DNA from: Tatumella sp. JGM118
GTDB lineage: Bacteria; Pseudomonadota; Gammaproteobacteria; Enterobacterales; Enterobacteriaceae
NCBI RefSeq assembly: GCF_018257515.1
Contig: NZ_JAERJR010000011.1
Location: forward strand, 44,338-108,337
Length of the DNA: 64,000 nt
Direction: 5' to 3'
Position 1 is the stretch's first letter; every line of letters begins with the position of its first letter. Below, one piece after another: positions 21,400 through 30,683 of the stretch. Position numbers and translations under genes: made by a program. The notes beneath the pieces are model-generated. The model saw only the letters and a program-made list of their open reading frames with translations, had not been told where the DNA came from and did not search any database.

Positions 21400-21861
21400 A
21401 TGATAGATAAAACTGACCGAAAGCTGCTCGCTCTGTTACAGGAGGACAGTACATTGTCCCTTCAGGAACTGGCCATGGCGGTTAACCTGACCTCAACGCC
21501 CTGCTGGAAGCGGCTGAAAAAACTGGAAGATAATGGCATTATACGCCGCCGTGTCACCCTGCTGGATGGTGAAAAGCTGGGGCTGGGACTGACCGCCTTT
21601 ATGTTTGTAAAAACCCGACAACACAGTAAAGCGTGGTATCAGATCTTTTCGGACCTGATCAACGGATTACCGGAAGTGATGGGGTGCTACCGGATGGCGG
21701 GGGAGTATGATTATCTGCTGCGTATTCAGGTTGCTGACATGAAAAGTTATGATGCTTTGTATAAAAAGCTGGCCGAAAGCCTTGATGGTCTGACCGAAGT
21801 CACCTCCAGTTTTGCGATGGAAGAAATTAAATATACCACGGCCATTCCGCTCAGCGTTTAA
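21400..21861 (+). CDS. decR: Lrp/AsnC-family regulator (DecR/YbaO/CcdR type)
   Basis: This is a 153-residue regulator. The N-terminal winged-helix domain is at 1-60 ([21 protein letters not shown] then [15 protein letters not shown]), followed by a C-terminal RAM ligand-binding domain. It matches E. coli DecR (YbaO), which senses cysteine and activates cysteine detoxification. It is divergent from the PLP enzyme gene with a 112-base shared region, the classic layout for a regulator and its target. The symbol follows the E. coli orthologue. Confidence 0.92.
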   Translation: MIDKTDRKLLALLQEDSTLSLQELAMAVNLTSTPCWKRLKKLEDNGIIRRRVTLLDGEKLGLGLTAFMFVKTRQHSKAWYQIFSDLINGLPEVMGCYRMAGEYDYLLRIQVADMKSYDALYKKLAESLDGLTEVTSSFAMEEIKYTTAIPLSV

Positions 21862-21885
21862 AACGCGACATCATGAGATCTCTTT

Positions 21886-23655
21886 GTGCAGTTATTTAGC
21901 TACTTACGTGAGTATTTCTCTTCAGAATGGCGGCGCTACTCAGGCGCGGTCAGTTTGCTGATTATTATTTCTCTGATGCAGTTAGTCCCGCCCCGGCTGG
22001 TCGGTATTATTGTCGATGGGGTGACTCACCATAGTCTGGGAACCCGCCAGCTGACGGGCTGGATCTCGCTTATCTTAATCACCGCACTACTGACCTATCT
22101 GCTGCGGTATGTCTGGCGGATCCTTCTGTTCGGTGCATCTTACCGGCTGGCGCTGGTACTGCGGGAAAAATACTATCGCCAGCTCAGCCAGCAGAGTCAG
22201 GTATTCTACAGTCAGTACCGGACCGGGGACCTGCTCGCCCGGGCCACTAACGATGTGGACCGGGTGGTTTTTGCTGCCGGAGAAGGGGTACTGACGCTGA
22301 TCGATTCGCTGGTCATGGGGCTGGCGGTACTGGTGGTGATGAGCACACAAATCAGCTGGCAGCTCACCCTGGCGGCACTGCTCCCGATGCCGTTAATGGC
22401 ATGGGTCATTAATCGTTGTGGTAAAAAATTACATCAGCGTTTCCGCGCCGCACAGGCCGCATTCTCGTCCCTGAACGATCAGGCGCAGGAAAGTCTGACC
22501 AGTATCCGTATGATCAAAGCTTTCGGGCTGGAATATCACCGGTCAGCACAGTTTGCTGAGACCACGGCACAGACCAGCAGGGACAACCTTCACGTTTCAA
22601 AGGTCGATGCTCTGTTTGAGCCAACGATCTATCTGGCTATCGCCTGTTCTAACTTTCTGGCCATTGCCGGAGGCGGCTGGATGGTCTGGCATCATCAGCT
22701 GACGCTGGGACAGCTCACCAGTTTTGTTATGTATCTGGGCCTGATGATTTGGCCGATGCTGGCGCTGGCCTGGATGTTCAATATCGTTGAACGGGGGAGT
22801 GCGGCGTGGACACGTATTTCTGCGTTGCTGTCGCTGCCACCCACGTTACCCGATGGGGATCAGCCGCTGCCGGAAACACGCGGAGAACTGGTGGCAGAGA
22901 TCACCCGTTTTAGCTATCCCGGCACGGAGACCGACATTCTGCACGGGGTCCGTTTCCGGTTACCCCCGGGGGGAATGCTGGGGATTTGCGGGCCGACAGG
23001 CAGCGGGAAAACCACCTTACTTTCGCTGATTCAGCGGCATTATGATCTGAGTGAAGGGCGCATTGACTATCACGGCTATCCGCTGCCGGCATTATTGCTG
23101 GATGGCTGGCGTCAGCGCCTGGCGGTGGTTAATCAGACACCGTTTCTGTTTTCAGACACGATTGCGAACAATATTGCGCTGGGAGATCCCGGGGCCAGTC
23201 GTGAACGGATAGAGCAGGCGGCGCTGCTGGCCTCTGTCCATGACGATATTTTGCACTTACCTGACGGCTATGACACGCAGGTGGGAGAACGGGGCGTTAT
23301 GCTTTCCGGCGGACAAAAACAACGTATTTCTCTGGCCCGGGCGCTGCTGATGAATGCAGAAATCCTGATCCTGGATGATGCGCTCTCCGCCGTGGACGGT
23401 GAAACAGAACAACGCATCCTGTCCCGACTGCAGGAATGGCGGGCAGGGAAGACCGTGATCATAACGGCCCACCGTCTTTCTGCGTTACAGGGGGCCGACG
23501 AGATCCTGGTACTGCAGCAGGGACGGATCGCCCAGCGAGGAACACCGGCAGTGCTGGCGGAAGACGCCGGATGGTATCGTGAAATGTCGCAATATCAGAA
23601 AATTGCTGAATCCCTGTCTCACCGTACCGAACACCCTCAGTCTCAGGAGCATTAA
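21886..23655 (+). CDS. mdlA: MdlA (SmdA), heterodimeric ABC exporter half
   Basis: This is a 589-residue ABC exporter half-transporter (E. coli 590). Six membrane helices lie in residues 1-310, then a nucleotide-binding domain with Walker A GPTGSGKT at 369-376, signature LSGGQ, and Walker B ILILDDALS. The residue after Walker B is Asp instead of the usual Glu, which suggests a degenerate ATP site as in other heterodimeric exporters. The start is GTG at 21886, 24 bases after decR. The substrate is unknown; multidrug export is the family label. Confidence 0.95.
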   Translation: MQLFSYLREYFSSEWRRYSGAVSLLIIISLMQLVPPRLVGIIVDGVTHHSLGTRQLTGWISLILITALLTYLLRYVWRILLFGASYRLALVLREKYYRQLSQQSQVFYSQYRTGDLLARATNDVDRVVFAAGEGVLTLIDSLVMGLAVLVVMSTQISWQLTLAALLPMPLMAWVINRCGKKLHQRFRAAQAAFSSLNDQAQESLTSIRMIKAFGLEYHRSAQFAETTAQTSRDNLHVSKVDALFEPTIYLAIACSNFLAIAGGGWMVWHHQLTLGQLTSFVMYLGLMIWPMLALAWMFNIVERGSAAWTRISALLSLPPTLPDGDQPLPETRGELVAEITRFSYPGTETDILHGVRFRLPPGGMLGICGPTGSGKTTLLSLIQRHYDLSEGRIDYHGYPLPALLLDGWRQRLAVVNQTPFLFSDTIANNIALGDPGASRERIEQAALLASVHDDILHLPDGYDTQVGERGVMLSGGQKQRISLARALLMNAEILILDDALSAVDGETEQRILSRLQEWRAGKTVIITAHRLSALQGADEILVLQQGRIAQRGTPAVLAEDAGWYREMSQYQKIAESLSHRTEHPQSQEH

Positions 23656-25446
23656 GTGTCGCAGCCAGTCTCTTTTATGAAAACATTAATGCGTCTGCTG
23701 TCCTACGGGCGGGACTGGAAAAAGCCACTAACGATGGCAGTGTTTCTGCTGGTGATGGCTTCTGCGGCACAGGTGACCGGGCCTGCTCTGGTCAGCTACT
23801 TTATCGATCATTTTATCAGTACCCGGCAATGGCAATGGTTGCCGGTGCTGGCATTGGGGGGCGGCTTTCTGCTGCTGCAAATACTGGCGGCCGTTTTTAA
23901 TTACCGCCAGTCACTGCTGTTTAACCGGGTCGCTATCGGGGTGGTCCGGAAAATTCGTTGTGAAGTGATGGATGCAGCCCTGCGCCAGCCATTATCGGCT
24001 TTTGACACCCGGCCGGTGGGGCAGCTTGTTTCCCGGGTCACCAATGACAGTGAAGTGGTCAGAGATTTATATATTTCTGTGGTCGGCAGTGTATTGCGTA
24101 GCGGGGTCCTGATCATCTCCATGCTGGTGGCGATGTTTATTCTGGACTGGCGAATGGCGCTGATTGCCGCCGGTATTTTTCCGCTGGTGATCGCCGTAAT
24201 GATTATCTACCAGCGTTACAGTACCGGTATCGCCCGTCAGGTGCGAACCTTCCTGGCGGATATTAATAACAGCCTCAATGAGGTGATCAGCGGAATGACG
24301 GTGATTCAGCAGTTCCGGCGGCAGAAGTATTTTGCAGAACAGCTCCGTCAGCATAACGAAAACCACTATCAGGCGCGGATGAAAATTCTGCGACTGGATG
24401 CTTTCTTACTGCGCCCGTTATTAAATCTGTTTTCGGCGATTATTTTGTCTCTGCTGGTACTGCTATTTAGCTTGTCGGCCCCCGGACATTTTGAAGTGGG
24501 TGTCCTGTATGCGTTTATCGCCTATCTGGGACGTATCGAAGAACCCTTAATAGAACTGACTACCCGGCAATCATTATTACAGCAGGCGGTCGTCTCGGCC
24601 GAGCGGATCTTTGAACTGATGGATGCGCCGGCCCAGCAATATGGTCCGGACCACCGGGCGCTGAAAACCGGGGCTCTGACCATCAATAATCTTTCCTTTG
24701 CGTATAAGCCTGGTCAGCCGGTGCTGAAAAATATTCACTGCCGGTTATCTTCCGGGGGATTCCTGGCTCTGGTCGGACATACGGGGAGTGGAAAAAGCAC
24801 GCTGGCCGGTTTGCTGATGGGCTATTACCCCATTGCAGAGGGAGAAATTACGCTCGATGGCCGGAAGATTTCGCAGTTAAGCCATGCTGTACTGCGTAAA
24901 GGGATTGGTATGGTGCAGCAGGATCCGTTGATCCTGGCCGATACATTACTGGAAAATATTTGTCTGGGCAGAGAGATTAGTGCGTCGAAAGTCATGGCCG
25001 CGCTGGAGCAGGTCAAACTGATGGAATGGTTTCAGTCTCTGCCTGAAGGGCTTCATACCCGAATGGGAGAGCAGGGGAAAAGCCTGTCCGCCGGACAAAA
25101 ACAACTGCTGGCACTGGCCCGCATCCTGGTCGATATCCCGGTATTATTAATTCTGGACGAGGCAACGGCCAGTATCGATTCCGGGACAGAACAAGCGATT
25201 CAGCAGGTGCTGAACCAGATACGTAAGAATACCACCCTGGTGGTTATCGCTCACCGGTTATCGACCATCACGGCGGCGGATACGATTCTGGTTCTGGAAA
25301 GAGGGGAGGTTATCGAGCAGGGAACACATCAGCAACTACTGGACCACCGTGGCCGCTATCGACAGATGTATCAGTTACAACAGGCCGGTAATGAGCTATC
25401 ACATCGCACTGCAGACTTTCCCGCTTCCGGCAATGCACTCAATTAG
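23656..25446 (+). CDS. mdlB: MdlB (SmdB), heterodimeric ABC exporter half
   Basis: This is a 596-residue partner of MdlA. It has an N-terminal membrane domain with the family motif [20 protein letters not shown]. Walker A is GHTGSGKS at 374-381, Walker B is [10 protein letters not shown] with the catalytic Glu present, so this half should hydrolyse ATP. The signature is LSAGQ in place of LSGGQ. The GTG start follows the mdlA stop with no gap, so the two are translated as a pair. Confidence 0.95.
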   Translation: MSQPVSFMKTLMRLLSYGRDWKKPLTMAVFLLVMASAAQVTGPALVSYFIDHFISTRQWQWLPVLALGGGFLLLQILAAVFNYRQSLLFNRVAIGVVRKIRCEVMDAALRQPLSAFDTRPVGQLVSRVTNDSEVVRDLYISVVGSVLRSGVLIISMLVAMFILDWRMALIAAGIFPLVIAVMIIYQRYSTGIARQVRTFLADINNSLNEVISGMTVIQQFRRQKYFAEQLRQHNENHYQARMKILRLDAFLLRPLLNLFSAIILSLLVLLFSLSAPGHFEVGVLYAFIAYLGRIEEPLIELTTRQSLLQQAVVSAERIFELMDAPAQQYGPDHRALKTGALTINNLSFAYKPGQPVLKNIHCRLSSGGFLALVGHTGSGKSTLAGLLMGYYPIAEGEITLDGRKISQLSHAVLRKGIGMVQQDPLILADTLLENICLGREISASKVMAALEQVKLMEWFQSLPEGLHTRMGEQGKSLSAGQKQLLALARILVDIPVLLILDEATASIDSGTEQAIQQVLNQIRKNTTLVVIAHRLSTITAADTILVLERGEVIEQGTHQQLLDHRGRYRQMYQLQQAGNELSHRTADFPASGNALN

Positions 25447-25474
25447 TACATTTTAATCAGACTGTTCTGATGAA

Positions 25475-25511
25475 TGCACCACAATAGTGCCGCCGGCATT
25501 ATCGTGGTGCA
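25475..25511 (+). promoter_or_regulatory. Two NtrC-binding-site candidates upstream of glnK
   Basis: Site 1 at 25475-25491 and site 2 at 25495-25511 each match the NtrC consensus TGCACY-N4-TGGTGCA with a few mismatches. Site 1 has a nearly complete palindrome and site 2 a perfect right half. They lie about 105-140 bases upstream of the -24/-12 promoter, the usual enhancer distance. The same bases could fold as an imperfect hairpin after mdlB. Confidence 0.78.
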
Positions 25512-25615
25512 TCAGGCCTGAATTTTTTTATTCCCGCCATCCTCTCAGTTCTGAAAATCCGTTAACAGCCCGCTATCGTCGCATATCAGAAAAATAATTC
25601 ATGAAATTAAACAGA

Positions 25616-25631
25616 TGGCATGCCATTTGCT
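25616..25631 (+). promoter_or_regulatory. Sigma54 promoter of glnK-amtB
   Basis: The sequence TGGCATGCCATTTGCT carries GG at 25617-25618 and GC at 25629-25630 with exactly ten bases between, matching the -24/-12 consensus. Confidence 0.92.
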
Positions 25632-25685
25632 TAAGATAGTCCAGGTTCAATGTAACTGATAATTTCAATACCCGGAGGGAGTGAT

Positions 25686-26024
25686 ATGAAGCTGGTAACC
25701 GTGGTGATTAAGCCATTTAAGTTAGAAGACGTGCGTGAAGCATTATCTTCCGTAGGTATCCAGGGCCTGACCGTCACTGAGGTGAAAGGCTTCGGTCGCC
25801 AGAAAGGGCACGCCGAACTTTATCGCGGTGCGGAATATAGTGTGAATTTTTTACCTAAAGTAAAAATTGATATTGCTATTGCCGAAGATCAGCTTGATGA
25901 AGTTATTGATATTATTAGTAAAGCTGCTTACACCGGTAAGATTGGTGATGGGAAAATTTTCGTGTCTGAACTGCAGCGGGTCATTCGTATCCGTACCGGT
26001 GAAACAGACGAAGCTGCGCTTTAA
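25686..26024 (+). CDS. glnK: GlnK, PII nitrogen signal protein
   Basis: This is a 112-residue PII protein. The T-loop carries Tyr51 (LYRGAEYSVNFLPK), the uridylylation site, and the B-loop TGKIGDGKIF binds ATP/ADP. In low nitrogen it is uridylylated by GlnD; when nitrogen returns it plugs the AmtB channel. It is transcribed with amtB, which starts 31 bases downstream, from the sigma54 promoter. Confidence 0.98.
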   Translation: MKLVTVVIKPFKLEDVREALSSVGIQGLTVTEVKGFGRQKGHAELYRGAEYSVNFLPKVKIDIAIAEDQLDEVIDIISKAAYTGKIGDGKIFVSELQRVIRIRTGETDEAAL

Positions 26025-26055
26025 TTTAGCCGTTGATTGTTGAGGTAGGGAAAAA

Positions 26056-27342
26056 ATGAATAAACTTCTGACAAAACTGGCCTTAGCCGGAGCGGCTCTT
26101 TCGCCTTCACTGGCGTTTGCTGCACCTGCAGTGGCAGACCAGGCAGATAATGCATTTATGATGATTTGTACCGCACTGGTGTTATTTATGTCAGTGCCAG
26201 GTATTGCGCTCTTTTATGGCGGTCTTATCCGCGGCAAAAACGTCCTTTCCATGATGACCCAGGTCGCGGTAACGTTCTCTCTGGTCTGTGTTATCTGGGT
26301 TATCTACGGTTATTCTCTGACCTTTGCTGAGGGTAACAACTACTTTGGGGGTTTCCAGTGGGTGATGCTGAAAGGGATTGAGCTGAAAGCCGTAATGGGT
26401 ACGATCTATCAGTACATTCATGTGGCTTTCCAGGCTTCTTTCGCCTGCATCACCGTCGGTCTGGTACTGGGTGGTTTAGCTGAACGTGTACGTTTCTCTG
26501 CGGTGCTGATTTTTACCCTGATCTGGGCAACGTTCTCTTATTTCCCAATCGCTCATATGGTCTGGGGCGGTGGGTTACTGGCTCTGGATGGTGCGCTTGA
26601 TTTCGCAGGCGGTACAGTGGTTCATATCAATGCCGCGGTGGCTGCGCTGGTGGGAGCTTACATGCTGCGTAAACGTGCCGGTTTCGGTAAAGAGGCATTC
26701 AAACCACACAATCTGCCGATGGTCTTTATCGGTACGGCGATCCTGTATGTTGGCTGGTTTGGTTTCAACGCCGGTTCGGCGGCATCGGCTAACGAAATCG
26801 CCGCTCTGGCATTCCTGAATACGGTGGTTGCTACCGCGGGCGCTGTTCTGACCTGGGTATTCGGTGAGTGGATCCTGCGTGGTAAACCTTCACTGCTGGG
26901 TGCAAGCTCAGGATTCATCGCAGGTCTGGTCGCAATCACTCCGGCGTGTGGTTATGTCGGTGTTGGTGGCGCGCTGATCATCGGTCTGGCGGCGGGTCTG
27001 GCAGGTCTGTGGGGTGTGACCTCTCTGAAACGTTTCCTGCGTGTTGATGACCCGTGTGACGTGTTCGGTGTTCACGGTGTGTGCGGGATCCTGGGCTGTA
27101 TCCTGACCGGTGTCTTCGCCTCTTCTTCACTGGGTGGTGTCGGCTATGCTGCCGGAGTTACGATGGGCCATCAGATCTGGGTTCAGCTGCTGAGCTGCCT
27201 GGTCACTCTGGTCTGGTCAGGTGTGGTTGCCTTTATTGCCTTTAAAGTGGCTGACCTGATTGTCGGACTGCGTGTTCCTGAAGATCAGGAGCGTGAAGGT
27301 CTGGATGTGAATAGTCACGGCGAAAATGCTTACAACCAGTAA
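26056..27342 (+). CDS. amtB: AmtB, ammonium channel
   Basis: This is a 428-residue trimeric ammonia channel, the same length as E. coli. It has a cleavable signal peptide (about 22 residues, ending SLAFA), then eleven hydrophobic helices. Conserved motifs include the pore histidines in VVHINAAVAAL and DVFGVHGVCGILG, and the aspartate in SYFPIAHMVWGGG. The C-terminal cytosolic tail interacts with GlnK. Confidence 0.98.
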   Translation: MNKLLTKLALAGAALSPSLAFAAPAVADQADNAFMMICTALVLFMSVPGIALFYGGLIRGKNVLSMMTQVAVTFSLVCVIWVIYGYSLTFAEGNNYFGGFQWVMLKGIELKAVMGTIYQYIHVAFQASFACITVGLVLGGLAERVRFSAVLIFTLIWATFSYFPIAHMVWGGGLLALDGALDFAGGTVVHINAAVAALVGAYMLRKRAGFGKEAFKPHNLPMVFIGTAILYVGWFGFNAGSAASANEIAALAFLNTVVATAGAVLTWVFGEWILRGKPSLLGASSGFIAGLVAITPACGYVGVGGALIIGLAAGLAGLWGVTSLKRFLRVDDPCDVFGVHGVCGILGCILTGVFASSSLGGVGYAAGVTMGHQIWVQLLSCLVTLVWSGVVAFIAFKVADLIVGLRVPEDQEREGLDVNSHGENAYNQ

Positions 27343-27380
27343 GTGAGTCTTCATCCCGGGCGATGACCCGGGAAGTAAAA

Positions 27381-27408
27381 AGGGCGATAGATTATCGCCT
27401 TTTTTTTT
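27381..27408 (+). terminator. amtB terminator
   Basis: A 7-bp stem (27383-27389 with 27393-27399) has a 3-nt loop and runs into nine T residues. A GC-rich inverted repeat sits just before it (around 27354-27374). Confidence 0.88.
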
Positions 27409-27962
27409 GGGCGGGATCCGGCGTCGGCTCCCCTCATCCCCTTAACGGCATTGTGAGTCGCGCGATATCACTTTCCAGCCATACCCCACTGCCGTGCAGA
27501 TCACTCCCGCACCCGGTGCCGGGAAACACGTTAATTCCCTATCACCGCCTCAGACCTCCCTTTATCCGCCATCATTCTTCACCCGTTTGCAGCAGCATTA
27601 TCTCCGGCATGCGGGTAAGCGTACGATGAGGGCTGATATCAGGGTATGCCAGAGCGCCGGGGAAGCGCCGGCATCAGTTGCCGACCGGCTGCTCAGGTTT
27701 CATAGTGGGCATCTGCCGTTCCTTTGATGGGGGGGAACCATCGCTCTGTAAGCGGTTGAATATTCAGTTGCTGTCGTGGCGGAAACCGCCGCAGCAAAAT
27801 AACCAGGATTATTCCTATTATCCGGTCGTATCCGGGTTTTGCCCCCTGTCTGCAGGAATAAATTATATTTTCTGCCAAAATTATATTCAGTGGTAACGAA
27901 TATGCAGAACTGGCTTACTATAGACTTCCGTTGTTCATTTTGTTCATAAGGAGACGACATCA
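27409..27962. other. Intergenic stretch where tesB would be, no gene found
   Basis: This is about 550 bases between amtB and ybaY. In E. coli the acyl-CoA thioesterase gene tesB lies here. Several short frames exist on both strands but none resembles TesB or any family I know, and none has a good ribosome site. The region may be a remnant of a deletion. The last 60 bases hold the ybaY leader. Confidence 0.55.
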
Positions 27963-28442
27963 ATGAAATCAATGCATATTATTACAGGGTTAGCCGTGGC
28001 TCTGACTGTGACGGCCTGTGCTGACAGGACGGATTTACCAGCACCGGCACCGGTGATCAGCGCCACCAGTAACCAGCCGGTGATCTCCGGAGCGGTATAT
28101 GTACGTCAACGTATCGCTCTGCCGCCAGGTGCGGTTCTGACCGTGACCCTGTCTGATGCTTCCGGGGGAACCGGGCCGACCAAAGTGATCGCGCAGAAAG
28201 TAACGCGACTCTCCGGTCAGCAGGCGCCTTTCCACTACCGTCTGCCGTTTAATGCCGCCGATGTGAGTTCTCAGGGACAGGTGTTGCTGAGTGCAGCTAT
28301 CAGTCTGAACGGACGCGTGATTTTCACTGCTGAATCGCTGCAACCGGTCACATCACCGGCGACACAGCGTCAGGATTTAACGCTGGTGGCAGTTCCTGAA
28401 GTTGCGGTCCCTGTGGACCAGGTGTCTCCTGGTACGCCATAA
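27963..28442 (+). CDS. ybaY: YbaY, predicted lipoprotein
   Basis: This is a 159-residue protein with a lipoprotein signal ending VTAC (Cys19), with Ala at +2 predicting the outer membrane. The rest is a YbaY-type (type III secretion pilotin-like fold) domain, with SGAVYVRQRIALPPGAVLTV and a repeated beta pattern. The function is not established. AAGGAGA stands nine bases before the ATG. Confidence 0.92.
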   Translation: MKSMHIITGLAVALTVTACADRTDLPAPAPVISATSNQPVISGAVYVRQRIALPPGAVLTVTLSDASGGTGPTKVIAQKVTRLSGQQAPFHYRLPFNAADVSSQGQVLLSAAISLNGRVIFTAESLQPVTSPATQRQDLTLVAVPEVAVPVDQVSPGTP

Positions 28443-28458
28443 CCGCTAAACCGTGAGG

Positions 28459-28782
28459 TCAGGGCGACGAATGCCCTGGCCAGCGGTATTTTTCTAAATC
28501 AATTGTCTGCATCGGGGTAAATTCGATATTCTCCGCTTCCAGCGCCTGCTGCTGACGTCTGAAATCTGCTCCCTGCAACGATATTCTGCCTTGCCTGTCG
28601 ACCACCCGATGCCAGGGCAGGGATGAGCCTTCCGGTAATTTTTTAAGCACACCACCGACCTGACGTGCCGCCCGGGGATTACCTGCCAGGCGAGCAATCT
28701 CGCCATAAGTGCTCACCCGGCCATAAGGAATGGCAGCAATGATTAGCCACACTCTTTCCCGAAATGATAATTCTTCAGACAT
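28459..28782 (-). CDS. atl: Alkyltransferase-like protein Atl (YbaZ)
   Basis: This is a 107-residue relative of O6-alkylguanine-DNA alkyltransferase. The active-site motif is PWHR where the true enzyme has PCHR, so it cannot accept alkyl groups. It binds O6-alkylguanine lesions and hands them to nucleotide excision repair. I chose the ATG at 28780-28782 (MSEELSFRE), with GGAAG before it; the frame is open to 28833. It lies next to ffs as in E. coli. Confidence 0.94.
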   Translation of the reverse strand: MSEELSFRERVWLIIAAIPYGRVSTYGEIARLAGNPRAARQVGGVLKKLPEGSSLPWHRVVDRQGRISLQGADFRRQQQALEAENIEFTPMQTIDLEKYRWPGHSSP

Positions 28783-28859
28783 GATAACTTCCGGATAAAC
28801 TTCAGAGAGGAGGATCATAGCGGGAATGTTCAAGAAAACAACGGTCAGGTTCCACAGAC

Positions 28860-28888
28860 TTGCAATTCATGATGCCATCACTGATAAT
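28860..28888 (+). promoter_or_regulatory. ffs promoter
   Basis: -35 TTGCAA (28860-28865), a 17-bp spacer and -10 GATAAT (28883-28888). Initiation about seven bases later would leave a leader of about 25 bases, which fits the RNase P-cleaved leader of the E. coli 4.5S RNA precursor. Confidence 0.8.
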
Positions 28889-28920
28889 GCACTCGCTTTG
28901 AGAGATCAGAGCTCATCAAT

Positions 28921-29034
28921 GGGGACCCTGTTGGTTCTCCCGCAATGCTAATCTGTGAACCCGGTCAGATCCGGAAGGAAGCAGCCGTAACAGATGACGC
29001 ATGTGCCGGGATGTCGCTGGCAGGGGCCCCACCC
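28921..29034 (+). ncRNA. ffs: 4.5S RNA of the signal recognition particle
   Basis: These 114 bases align end to end with E. coli 4.5S RNA. The conserved apical loop region with GGAAGGAAGCAGCC and the opposing ACAGATGACGC are present, and the ends pair as GGGG with CCCC. The RNA binds Ffh and targets membrane proteins co-translationally. Several changes from E. coli look compensatory or lie in the outer helix. Confidence 0.97.
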
Positions 29035-29388
29035 AACGAATTATTCCTGTTTTGCTCCCACTAAAAAATTCCAGCCTGAGTCAGTACTCCCTGATGATTT
29101 CTATACAATAATTCCGGATTCACAGATTCACAGATTCACAGATTCATTGGGCAATAACGGATCCTGCGGATCGGTGATGGCATCCGGCCTGACGTACCCG
29201 CAAGGGTATCAGCGATGCAGGGGCATTCCATCGACGCAGTCTTCAGAATTGCGGGTTCATCGTCCGGAAGTCAGCCGGATATCATACACCCGCGTGATAA
29301 GCGAAAAGCGAATTCAACAGTTTTTTGCCAGGGGAACCGGAACCTTAATAGTAATTATGATTATTAATTCTGGTGAAACTCAGTGACA
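29035..29388. other. Intergenic stretch after ffs
   Basis: This stretch has no gene. E. coli has ybaA, ylaB, ylaC and maa between ffs and hha; all are absent here. It holds an 8-bp tandem repeat (listed separately). A long frame from 28994 overlaps the 4.5S RNA and is not real. Confidence 0.6.
29118..29146. repeat. Tandem repeat, unit ATTCACAG
   Basis: Three full copies of an 8-bp unit (29118-29141) plus five bases of a fourth, in non-coding DNA downstream of ffs. Confidence 0.9.
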
Positions 29389-29607
29389 TTAACGAACATA
29401 TTTCCAGACGGTAGCAGGCACTTTATCGTACAGTTTATTCATAGTCAGCTCCGCAAGACGATGGTCAGCTGCCGAATAAAAAACCACCAGATCTTCATCT
29501 GATAATTCATATTTATTTTTTTCGATCACCCGCTCGAGAGTATCGATAGATCGGCAACGCCTCAGACGCATCAGATAATCTGTCTTGGTTAATGGGGTTT
29601 GACTCAT
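29389..29607 (-). CDS. hha: Hha, nucleoid-associated modulator of H-NS
   Basis: This is a 72-residue Hha/YmoA family protein. It binds H-NS and strengthens silencing of horizontally acquired and virulence genes. Almost every residue matches E. coli Hha ([31 protein letters not shown]). It lies directly downstream of tomB with a 17-base gap, as an operon. Confidence 0.98.
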   Translation of the reverse strand: MSQTPLTKTDYLMRLRRCRSIDTLERVIEKNKYELSDEDLVVFYSAADHRLAELTMNKLYDKVPATVWKYVR

Positions 29608-29624
29608 GATAAAACGACTCCTGG

Positions 29625-30005
29625 TTAATGTGTGAGACTTTGTCCGTTTTCCTGACAGAGACTCGCTTCAAAAAATAATCTAAATAACTTGCCTGATGAG
29701 GCTTCCCAGTAATTAAAGTCCTGCTTATTTACTGTGTAACCACTAAATAATGTAAATGTATCGTCAAGATATTTGTCTACCTGTGAAATCAGTAGTTCAT
29801 CTTCACTATGTTTTAATTTATAAATAATACTGACGGCTGCAATATGCTCAATTAAATCATGCAGCTGAAGATTTCCTTCCGATGTCGGGTCATTAATCCA
29901 GCACGATTCCTGGACGTTGAGGGTAGCCAGACTTTCATCAAATAAATTTTCACACAAAAATTTAAGCTGTGCTACATCATATCTTTTAGGTGAGTATTCA
30001 TCCAT
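29625..30005 (-). CDS. tomB: TomB, Hha-neutralising partner
   Basis: This is a 126-residue TomB (YbaJ) family protein, reported to counter Hha toxicity and repress biofilm in E. coli. I chose the ATG at 30003-30005 (MDEYSPKRY) because it matches the family start and has GAGGTGG upstream; a GTG three codons earlier is inside that ribosome site. Many Cys residues and the motif [10 protein letters not shown] are conserved. Confidence 0.95.
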   Translation of the reverse strand: MDEYSPKRYDVAQLKFLCENLFDESLATLNVQESCWINDPTSEGNLQLHDLIEHIAAVSIIYKLKHSEDELLISQVDKYLDDTFTLFSGYTVNKQDFNYWEASSGKLFRLFFEASLCQENGQSLTH

Positions 30006-30650
30006 CTTTTCCACCTCTTATCAGGCTCTGTCGGGAGCCATTCCGCATAAAGAAGATTCGTAATGATTCATTCTGTTCAGAGAGAATAAGGATAGATCAG
30101 TAGCAGAGATATTCCTGTGACTAAATCCTGCGCAATATCTTCAGGGTTTTTATCTGCTGAACCACCATAACAATATTAGTTTACTCTGCGGTGTTTGTCT
30201 TATTTTACCAGAGTGAATAGGGTTAATCGTTATTTTGATGAAAATTACGTCACGGTTCGCAGGGGATTCAGCAGAAAGAAACTTAATGTATAAACAGTCC
30301 GTGCTGAGTATGAACCGGATTTAAGCATATCAGCAAACTAACATCTATCGATTGAATCTATCAATAAAGACTTTTCTTAAAATCATAGTTTAACTGTTTA
30401 CTGAGTAACTGAGTAACTGAGTAACTGAGTAACTGAGTAACTGAGTAACTGAGTAACTGAGTAACTAATACAGCGAACAGAAATGACCTGCGGCATTCTC
30501 AGAAGGAGGCCGGTGGCCCGCAGAGTTCACAACACTGGCTCATAGTTTGCAGCGAAGCCCCGGAATTAGCAATCCTTTCATCGGTGATTTTTGTATGATA
30601 TTTGGAAACATTTAACCTCTTTATTTTAGCCGGCTTTTTTTCTAACATGT
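30006..30650. other. Long AT-rich intergenic region between tomB and the zinc transporter operon
   Basis: No gene is seen in about 645 bases. The region holds the hha-tomB promoter area near 30006-30400 (AT-rich, typical of H-NS-bound DNA), an 8-copy tandem repeat, and the upstream flank of a Zur-box-like palindrome. Confidence 0.6.
30401..30464. repeat. Eight perfect tandem copies of CTGAGTAA
   Basis: An 8-bp unit is repeated eight times without a mismatch. Every forward frame through it hits a stop codon, so it is not read as protein on the plus strand. It lies about 190 bases upstream of the Zur-box-like site and about 400 bases upstream of tomB. Perfect tracts like this usually vary in copy number by slippage. 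Confidence 0.97.
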
Positions 30651-30664
30651 AATGTTATAACGTT
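30651..30664 (+). promoter_or_regulatory. Zur-box-like palindrome before the zinc transporter operon
   Basis: AATGTTATAACGTT is a palindrome except for one mismatched pair, with the core GTTATAAC. It resembles the enterobacterial Zur box core. It lies 20 bases before the small ORF at 30684. Confidence 0.75.
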
Positions 30665-30683
30665 TTTTACTCTTTGGTGTTCT

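Noticed and set aside
28994..29386. 130-codon plus-strand ORF
   Set aside because: It begins inside the 4.5S RNA gene and runs through a tandem repeat; no family match.
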